The position numbers and the translations under genes were made by a program. A stretch of DNA of 12,493 nt from an uncultured Nannocystaceae bacterium (lineage in GTDB: Bacteria > Myxococcota_A > Polyangia > Nannocystales > Nannocystaceae), in assembly GCA_938084085.1 (NCBI GenBank), contig CALKDV010000311.1, positions 1 through 12,493 of the forward strand. Reading direction: 5' to 3'. Numbering within the stretch: the stretch's first letter is position 1; every line of letters begins with the position of its first letter. The notes beneath the pieces were generated by a model. That model saw only the letters and a program-made list of their open reading frames with translations. It did no database searches and was not told where the DNA came from. This document shows positions 7,342-12,493 of the stretch, in pieces.

Positions 7342-8850
7342 ATGCCCCGACCCCCTCTCCCACTCCGAGACCTCGCGGAGCTTCAGAAATTGATGGCAGC
7401 CCACCACCCCGCGGTCTACCTGGTGGACGAAGATCCGGAGCGCGTCGAGGTGCTGCTTGACGAGCTCTCCCGAACCTCCGGCCTGCCCCTCATCAAGTGG
7501 GCGCCAGGGCGCGGACTCGGACGGCATGACAGCCCCCATCCCATCGCAAATACGACGAAGCTCAGCGGCTGCCTCTCCCACATCATCGCGGCCGATCACC
7601 CCGTGATTTATCAACTGGTCGAAGCCGACGAAGCGCTCACGCATCCAACCCTCACGCACCTCGTTCACAAGATCGCGAAGACCCATCGCTCACACCGCGG
7701 GGTCGTGGTGTTCTCGGGCACAGCCGCGAACCTCCCCGACAACTGGAGGTCGATCATCCCCATGATCAGCCTGTCGAGCCCTACCCGTGACGAGTACTTT
7801 GAATTCGTTCGCAGCTTGCTGCAGGAGCTTCGCACACGCATGCGGATCGAGATGCAGATGACCTCCGAAGATGTCGGTCGAATGCTCGCGTTGTTGCAGG
7901 GCATGAGCTTCAGCCTCGCGCGCCGTGTCCTCACCGAGGCGATGGTGCTCGACGGCGTATTGTCGCCCGACGACCTCGAGAAGATTCTCGCCGCAAAAAA
8001 AGAGGTCATCGCCCAGGGCGGCATCCTCGAATACTATCCAGTGGACACCAACCTTGAGGACATCGCCGGGCTCGAGGAGCTCAAGCGATGGCTCACCCTG
8101 CGCGGGCGCGCGTTCTTTGAACCGCAGCGCGCGCGGGAATTCGGGCTCGATCCAGCCCGCGGCGTGTTGTTGCTGGGCGTCCAAGGGTGCGGAAAAAGCC
8201 TCGCCGCGAAGGCGATCGCCAAGAGCTGGTCGCTCCCGCTCGTGCGTCTCGATCCTGGCAGGCTCTACGACAAGTACATGGGCGAGAGTGAGAAAAACCT
8301 GCACAACGCCCTCAGGCAATGTGAGGCGCTGGCCCCGATCGTGCTCTGGATCGACGAAATTGAGAAATCCTTCGGGCCTGCGAATGATCAAGATGGGGGC
8401 GCGTCTCAGCGGATCTTTGGAACCCTGCTCACCTGGCTGCAGGAGAAAAAATCTTCGGTCTTTGTGATGGCCACCTCCAACGACATTAGCCGGCTGCCAC
8501 CCGAGCTGATCCGCAAGGGACGATTCGACGAGATCTTCTTTGTGGACCTACCGCGCGAGGACATTCGCGCGGAGATCTTGGCGGTCCATCTGCGCAAGCG
8601 AGACAGAAATCCACTGGACTTTGATCTGGGCGCGCTCGCGAAGAAGGCGGAGGGGTTCTCCGGCGCCGAGCTTGAGCAAGCCGTGGTCGGCGCCCTGTAC
8701 GCCGCCTTCGCGACCTCCGATGATCTTACCGACGCTCATCTCATGAGCGAGCTGGAGAAAACGCGACCGCTGTCGGTCACCATGCGAGAGCCCATCGAGA
8801 AACTCCGGGCCTGGGCCCGCCCACGCACCGTCGCCGCGGACGCCCCGTAA
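7342..8850 (+). CDS. Ycf46-like AAA+ ATPase
   Basis: 502 residues from ATG 7342. A TTG at 7321 would add seven residues but is less likely; no strong ribosome binding site supports either. The N-terminal domain (~1-230) contains HHPAVYLVDEDPERVE, as in Ycf46-type proteins. The C-terminal AAA+ module (~235-480) shows Walker A GVQGCGKS (279-286), Walker B VLWIDE (334-339), sensor 1 ATSN (Asn380), arginine-finger region RKGRFDE (391-397) and sensor-2 region FSGAELEQ (439-446). The stretches VRLDPGRLYDKYMGESE and FGTLLTWLQEK fit the Ycf46 subgroup better than FtsH, ClpX or SpoVK proper. No transmembrane segment is seen, so it is cytoplasmic. Family members are thought to remodel proteins using ATP; cyanobacterial Ycf46 has been linked to inorganic carbon use, but its role here is unknown. 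It is followed after 44 bp by an acyl-CoA dehydrogenase, probably co-transcribed. Confidence 0.92.
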   Translation: MPRPPLPLRDLAELQKLMAAHHPAVYLVDEDPERVEVLLDELSRTSGLPLIKWAPGRGLGRHDSPHPIANTTKLSGCLSHIIAADHPVIYQLVEADEALTHPTLTHLVHKIAKTHRSHRGVVVFSGTAANLPDNWRSIIPMISLSSPTRDEYFEFVRSLLQELRTRMRIEMQMTSEDVGRMLALLQGMSFSLARRVLTEAMVLDGVLSPDDLEKILAAKKEVIAQGGILEYYPVDTNLEDIAGLEELKRWLTLRGRAFFEPQRAREFGLDPARGVLLLGVQGCGKSLAAKAIAKSWSLPLVRLDPGRLYDKYMGESEKNLHNALRQCEALAPIVLWIDEIEKSFGPANDQDGGASQRIFGTLLTWLQEKKSSVFVMATSNDISRLPPELIRKGRFDEIFFVDLPREDIRAEILAVHLRKRDRNPLDFDLGALAKKAEGFSGAELEQAVVGALYAAFATSDDLTDAHLMSELEKTRPLSVTMREPIEKLRAWARPRTVAADAP

Positions 8851-8894
8851 ATCGCCGCTTGCATCTCCCGACCTGCTTCGCGAAGGTGTGGGGT

Positions 8895-10670
8895 ATGGAT
8901 CGAAATCCACTGGTGCGAGAGTCGGATCTACAGTTCTTGCTGCGAGAGGTCTTCGAGGTCGAGCGGCTGTGCGCGCTCGAGCCTTTCTCTCATCTCGATC
9001 TCGACACCTTTGAACTCTATATCTCGGCCACGCGGACGCTCGCCCGCGAGCGCCTCTATCCACTCTACCGCGAGATGGACCAGGCCCCACCCACCTTCGA
9101 CGGAGCGCACGTGGCCACCCACCCTCACATGGTGACCTGCTACGACCAGCTGGCCGAGCTCGGCGTGATCGTCGCGTCGAGACCTGAGGAGGTCGGCGGC
9201 GCGGCGCTACCCCAGACCATCGTCACCATCGCCAACCTGTACTTGATGGCCGCCAACGCCGGGGCCGCGGGGTTCCCCCTCTTGACGGCAGGGGCTGCGC
9301 ATCTCGTGGAGGCCTTCGGGAACGACGAGACCCGCGCGCTCTTCATGCGCCGAATGTACGACGGGGAATGGACCGGGACGATGGCGCTCACCGAACCGCA
9401 CGCGGGGAGCAGCCTCGCGGAGATCACCACGCGCGCCACACCCCGCCCCGACGGCCGCTACCACGTCCGGGGTAGCAAGATCTTCATCTCTGGCGGCGAC
9501 CACGACATCCGCCCCAACATCGTTCACATGACCCTGGCTCGAATTGAAGGCGCCCCCTCTGGAATCAAGGGAGTCTCCTTGTTTGCGATTCCAAAGCTGC
9601 GGCCCGAGGGAGACGACCTCGTGCCCAACGATGTGCACACGACACAGCTCATCCACAAAATCGGATGGAAGGCGCTCCCGAGCGTCGCCCTCAACTATGG
9701 AGAGGATGACGACTGCATCGGGTGGCTCATTGGTGAACCGGGCGCGGGACTCAAGTATATGTTTCAGATGATGAACGAGGCCCGCCTCATGGTCGGTGCC
9801 AACGGCGTCGCCACCGCGAGCGTGGCCTACTTCGCGGCCCTGGAATACGCCACAACTCGCCGTCAAGGTCGCTCCATCTCCAACCCAAGCGCGACATCGT
9901 CTGCCCCTATCATTGACCATCCCGACGTTCGACGGATGCTGCTCCGCCAAAAAGCCATCGTGGAGGGAGGCGCCGCGCTGCTCGTGCAAACCGGTCTTTA
10001 TGCGGATCACGCCGCGGCTGGCCCCACGCAGCAGCGACCGCGCGCTGCGGGGGTTTTGGACATCCTCACGCCCGTCGCAAAAAGTTTCCCGGCGGAGTGG
10101 GGTTTCGAATCCAACTCCCTCGCGCTCCAGGTCTTCGGGGGCTACGGGTACACCACCGAGTATATGCCGGAGGCTTGGTTGCGGGACCAGCGGCTCAACA
10201 GCATCCACGAAGGCACCACCGGCATCCAAGGGCTCGACCTGCTCGGTCGCAAGGTCGTTGCGCGACAAGGCGAGGCCCTGCGCGCCCTGCTCGAGGACCT
10301 CCATCAAGATGTCGAACGCGCGACCCCTCACGCGCACCTGAGCGCGCACGCGACCTCGTTGGCCCGAGCGTGTCAGCGGCTCGTGGTGACCACCGGTAAG
10401 CTGGCGAGTCGAGGCGCTGGCGGGGACGTCGCCGGGATGCTGAATCACAGCGACAACTATCTGCGCAGCGCGAGCGTGATCCTGGTGGCGTGGATGTGGC
10501 TCAAGATGGCGACGGCGGCGGCCCAACGCGATCCCTCTGACTTCACGCGCGGAAAAGTTGCGGCCTGTGACTACTGGTTTCGTGAAGAGCTTGTCCGGGC
10601 GGACGGGTGGCTTAGGAACTGCGAGGACGCCGAGTCGAGCTTCGCCGCGCTGAGTCCAGACGCGCTTTAG
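8895..10670 (+). CDS. Acyl-CoA dehydrogenase, large DmdC/FadE-like type
   Basis: 591 residues from ATG 8895, chosen because AAGGTG lies 7 nt upstream; a TTG at 8859 has no such site. It is a cytoplasmic FAD enzyme that introduces a 2,3-double bond into an acyl-CoA. The order fits the ~590-600-residue subfamily that includes 3-methylmercaptopropionyl-CoA dehydrogenase DmdC. There is a short N-terminal extension (DLQFLLREVFEVERL), an alpha-helical N domain, and the beta-domain signature MALTEPHAGSS (163-173) with KIFISGG (195-201). The C-terminal dehydrogenase domain has VFGGYGYTTEY (413-423) and the catalytic region RLNSIHEGTTGIQGLDL, where Glu439 is the expected base. A further C-terminal domain (~460-591) is specific to this subfamily. 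The substrate cannot be read from sequence, so a dmdC symbol is not justified. It lies 44 bp after the AAA+ gene, and its stop overlaps that of the convergent nuclease gene by 4 bp. Confidence 0.93.
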   Translation: MDRNPLVRESDLQFLLREVFEVERLCALEPFSHLDLDTFELYISATRTLARERLYPLYREMDQAPPTFDGAHVATHPHMVTCYDQLAELGVIVASRPEEVGGAALPQTIVTIANLYLMAANAGAAGFPLLTAGAAHLVEAFGNDETRALFMRRMYDGEWTGTMALTEPHAGSSLAEITTRATPRPDGRYHVRGSKIFISGGDHDIRPNIVHMTLARIEGAPSGIKGVSLFAIPKLRPEGDDLVPNDVHTTQLIHKIGWKALPSVALNYGEDDDCIGWLIGEPGAGLKYMFQMMNEARLMVGANGVATASVAYFAALEYATTRRQGRSISNPSATSSAPIIDHPDVRRMLLRQKAIVEGGAALLVQTGLYADHAAAGPTQQRPRAAGVLDILTPVAKSFPAEWGFESNSLALQVFGGYGYTTEYMPEAWLRDQRLNSIHEGTTGIQGLDLLGRKVVARQGEALRALLEDLHQDVERATPHAHLSAHATSLARACQRLVVTTGKLASRGAGGDVAGMLNHSDNYLRSASVILVAWMWLKMATAAAQRDPSDFTRGKVAACDYWFREELVRADGWLRNCEDAESSFAALSPDAL

Positions 10671-11497
10671 AGCGTGGACGTCCCGGCGGAGCGTCCACGT
10701 CGTGCCGTCGCGAGCCCCCGCTCCAGCAGCGCAGCGAGTCGAACCCCCGCCATGGAGAGCCGCAACTCAACCTCGGGATAGTAGCGATCAACATAGGCTT
10801 CGGAGATGTCTTGGCTGTCGGGGTACAAGCCCCCGAGGATCAGTTCGAGCGACTCTTGAGCCCACGCCGCAGGCTCGGCCGAGGCGGCCCAGCGCTCCGC
10901 GGCTTCGGGATCGAGCCCCCTGCGGAGTCGACGGGCCATGGCGCGCCATGTCGATCCCCCGACGTCGATGAGCTGTTCGTCCCAGAGCCGATGCAAATTG
11001 GTCGGGCTCCCACGAAAATTGAGATGCAGGTCGTTGCCCCCTCGATCGTCTCCGTACCCACAATGCAAGGGTTGATGAATGTCCCCCACGAAGTGGACCA
11101 AGAACGCGACGGCCTCGCGACGCGCCGACGCCGACGCCCCCGGATCTTGCAGCACCTCCTCGAAACGCTCGATGGCTCCCAAGACGCACCCGCGGTCGTC
11201 GTCGTCGCACGCCTCAGGTCGCCCGACCTCCTGCGCCCCTCGCTCCACGTTGAGGTAGTGCAGCGGACCGCTCCAGGCGTAGGCCTCCTGCGAGCGCACT
11301 TGATCCGCCCACAGCGCCTCCGCGCTGAACGCTCCACGCCTCCGGAGCCCGAGCGCCCGCAGATCTGCACGGGCCGCCGGAGACAGCCGATCCCATGCGA
11401 TCGCAGCGATGGTTCGATGACCCACCCCTCCCCAAGCCCGGGCGGTCGTTGGAATCAGCAGCCCGAGCATCACCACGATCACGAAAAAACTGCGCAT
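10667..11497 (-). CDS. Secreted S1/P1-type zinc nuclease
   Basis: 276 residues. The start at ATG 11497 was chosen because it gives a clean Sec signal (MRSFFVIVVM then LGLLIPTTARA) with cleavage before Trp22. The mature protein then begins WGGVGH, as this family requires because the N-terminal Trp binds zinc. The open frame continues upstream to 11830, but that part is Arg-rich and has no family similarity. All nine expected zinc ligands are present in family spacing: Trp22, His27, Asp65, His80, His135, Asp139, His145, His169 and Asp173 (AFLVHFVGDIHQPLH and NLHRLWDEQL are the clearest motifs). Family members are extracellular or periplasmic tri-zinc phosphodiesterases that degrade single-stranded DNA and RNA and often have 3'-nucleotidase activity. 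That suits nutrient scavenging by a predatory or saprophytic bacterium. No clear ribosome binding site is visible. It is transcribed towards the dehydrogenase gene. Confidence 0.93.
   Translation of the reverse strand: MRSFFVIVVMLGLLIPTTARAWGGVGHRTIAAIAWDRLSPAARADLRALGLRRRGAFSAEALWADQVRSQEAYAWSGPLHYLNVERGAQEVGRPEACDDDDRGCVLGAIERFEEVLQDPGASASARREAVAFLVHFVGDIHQPLHCGYGDDRGGNDLHLNFRGSPTNLHRLWDEQLIDVGGSTWRAMARRLRRGLDPEAAERWAASAEPAAWAQESLELILGGLYPDSQDISEAYVDRYYPEVELRLSMAGVRLAALLERGLATARRGRSAGTSTL
10673..10699. terminator. Possible hairpin just after the dehydrogenase stop codon
   Basis: CGTGGACG (10673-10680) is perfectly complementary to CGTCCACG (10692-10699) with an 11-nt loop, beginning 3 nt after the acyl-CoA dehydrogenase stop. 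There is no T-run after it on the plus strand, so factor-independent termination is doubtful. On the minus strand it lies within the last codons of the nuclease gene. Confidence 0.3.
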
Positions 11498-11854
11498 CGC
11501 AGGGAGGCTAACCCAAGTGGTTGGCGCGCGCCGACTCGACCCGGTCAAAACGCTGGGGTGCTCCGCGGACATGGCGCTCACCCGCGCGCCACCGCACGAA
11601 CTCCAAAAAAAAAGCGATGGAACCGCGAATGCTCCCGTCGTCGCAATCTCAACGACGTCACTCGCCACGCCGAGACCCAGCCCCGGCGCGCCCGAATCGG
11701 CGGCGTTTTCAGGTCTGGATCGCGCACGCTCTGCGGCGCGTCCCGCGGGACTATTTCGAACCTGTCCCCGATCTTGTTTTCCGATCTGGCCCACGCGTTC
11801 CCGGTGACGTGAGGGACTTGCCCCACGCACCTGCGATCTCCGAAGCTGTGGTTG
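11498..11854. other. Stretch without a convincing gene; contains a 9-A run
   Basis: Open frames here on both strands lack recognisable motifs and are Arg/Ser/Pro-rich, so I treat the region as non-coding. It should hold the promoter of the nuclease gene and of the possible small plus-strand gene. The run of nine A (11605-11613) reads as T9 on the minus strand. On that strand it follows a weak 5-bp hairpin (GGAGC/GTTCC, 11635-11619), which could be a modest terminator for minus-strand transcripts from the right. Confidence 0.5.
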
Positions 11855-12121
11855 ATGTTGCGAAGTGTCATCTGCTCAGGCTCAACGTGGACCCTCAACG
11901 GTCGACCCATTTTTGATGGCTCCCTGCTCGGATTTCGCGTGGATGGAGAGTGGTCTCGATGGCGCGCGGTGATGCCGATCCCACAAGGCGCTGGCCTGCG
12001 CCCCAAACTCTGGCTCCTTCGAGACGAGCTGGCCTCTCCCGCTGACCCTGAGGCCACCGTGGAGCAGATGACGGGCGAGCTGGTGATCGAGCAGGCCCTG
12101 GAAGCTCGATGGGAGCAGTGA
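11855..12121 (+). CDS. Possible small protein of unknown function
   Basis: 88 residues from ATG 11855; a TTG directly before it would add one residue. An in-frame stop at 11810 limits any extension. The composition is balanced for a protein: Trp-rich middle (GEWSRWRAVMPIPQ), an acidic C-terminal half (ELASPADPEATVEQ, MTGELVIEQALEARWEQ) that is probably helical, and no signal peptide or membrane segment. The competing minus-strand frame is Arg/Ser/Pro-rich and looks like a shadow. The ribosome binding site is weak. I do not recognise a family. It converges with the symporter gene (stop 48 bp away). Confidence 0.4.
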   Translation: MLRSVICSGSTWTLNGRPIFDGSLLGFRVDGEWSRWRAVMPIPQGAGLRPKLWLLRDELASPADPEATVEQMTGELVIEQALEARWEQ

Positions 12122-12169
12122 ACGGGGGGACCGCCGCCCCGCCGCCCTGCGACGGATTCCGCGGAGTTC

Positions 12170-12493
12170 CTACGCCGAGGCGCCCGACGCGTCGTCGCTC
12201 GTCGCCGCCTCACCACCCATGAGCCCTTCGCTCGCGGCCACCACTGTGCACACCGTCGCGTCGCCGGTCACGTTCAGCACGGTCCGGCACATATCGAGGG
12301 GGCGATCGACCGCGAAGATCAGCAAAATGCCCTCCGGCGGGACCCCGATCTGCGTGAGGACGATGGTCAGCATCACGATTCCAACTCCTGGCACCGCCGC
12401 CGTCCCGATCGAGGCGAGCGCCGCGACCAAGACGATCTGCAGCTGCTGTCCGACGGAGAGGTCGATGTTGTACATGGTCGCGATGAACACCGC
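12170..12493 (-). CDS. Dicarboxylate/amino acid:cation symporter (DAACS/GltP-DctA family), C-terminal fragment
   Basis: Only the last 107 residues are in the window; the frame is open to the right edge and the start is outside. The fragment covers the end of the transport core. GTAAVPGVGIVML matches the HP2 re-entrant hairpin, and DRPLDMCRTVLNVTGD matches transmembrane helix 8. The helix 8 motif keeps the two Asp and the Arg that contact substrate in GltPh (Asp390, Asp394, Arg397 equivalents). It also keeps the Asn and Asp of NVTGD used in sodium binding. This points to Na+- or H+-coupled uptake of glutamate, aspartate or C4-dicarboxylates across the inner membrane. The C-terminal tail after VVAASEG is short and acidic. 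A GTG codon at 12490 is an internal Val, not a start. Confidence 0.9.
   Translation of the reverse strand, partial: AVFIATMYNIDLSVGQQLQIVLVAALASIGTAAVPGVGIVMLTIVLTQIGVPPEGILLIFAVDRPLDMCRTVLNVTGDATVCTVVAASEGLMGGEAATSDDASGASA

Noticed and set aside
6736..7686. 316-codon minus-strand open frame across the intergenic region and the AAA+ gene start
   Set aside because: It has no recognisable domain and overlaps the well-supported AAA+ gene and the diheme gene start.
9207..10526. 439-codon minus-strand open frame
   Set aside because: It is fully opposite the acyl-CoA dehydrogenase, whose motifs are intact; long antisense frames are common in GC-rich DNA.
10811..11812. 333-codon plus-strand open frame
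   Set aside because: It is opposite the S1/P1 nuclease, which keeps all nine zinc ligands.
11498..11830. N-terminal extension of the nuclease to ATG 11830
   Set aside because: It would bury the signal peptide and the zinc-binding N-terminal Trp; the extension is Arg-rich with no similarity to the family.

Overview
The window looks like a piece of a high-GC myxobacterial (Myxococcota) chromosome, probably from the Nannocystis/Plesiocystis/Enhygromyxa side. This is inferred from secreted proteins with long Gly-Asp linkers, five tandem 'CGDG...E.CDDG' cysteine-rich repeats of the Myxococcus type, and fibronectin-III lipoproteins ending in a cytochrome-like domain. No rRNA, tRNA, CRISPR array, transposase or phage gene was seen.

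Left half (1-6754, minus strand): three exported-protein genes in a row, with gaps of 52 and 55 bp, so probably one operon transcribed right to left. First is a lipoprotein-like protein with a Gly-Asp stalk, five Cys-rich repeats and a diheme cytochrome c-type domain (5066-6754). Second is a 1274-residue lipoprotein of about ten FN3-like modules ending in a Planctomycete-cytochrome-like domain with an unusual CX3CH motif (1189-5013). Third is a lipoprotein with two Gly-Asp stalks, a Cys-rich segment and a carboxypeptidase-regulatory-like domain, cut by the left edge (1-1133). Together they suggest a cell-surface redox or adhesive assembly; the function is not established.

Middle (6755-10670): a 587-bp divergent intergenic region with several inverted repeats, then two plus-strand genes 44 bp apart. 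These encode a Ycf46-like AAA+ ATPase (7342-8850) and a DmdC/FadE-type acyl-CoA dehydrogenase (8895-10670). The first has all AAA+ signatures; the second keeps the catalytic glutamate motif.

Right end (10667-12493): a secreted S1/P1-type zinc nuclease on the minus strand, convergent with the dehydrogenase and overlapping its stop by 4 bp. It retains all nine expected zinc ligands. Next come a 357-bp stretch with no convincing gene, a possible small plus-strand gene of unknown function (11855-12121), and the C-terminal end of a dicarboxylate/amino-acid:cation symporter on the minus strand, cut by the right edge.
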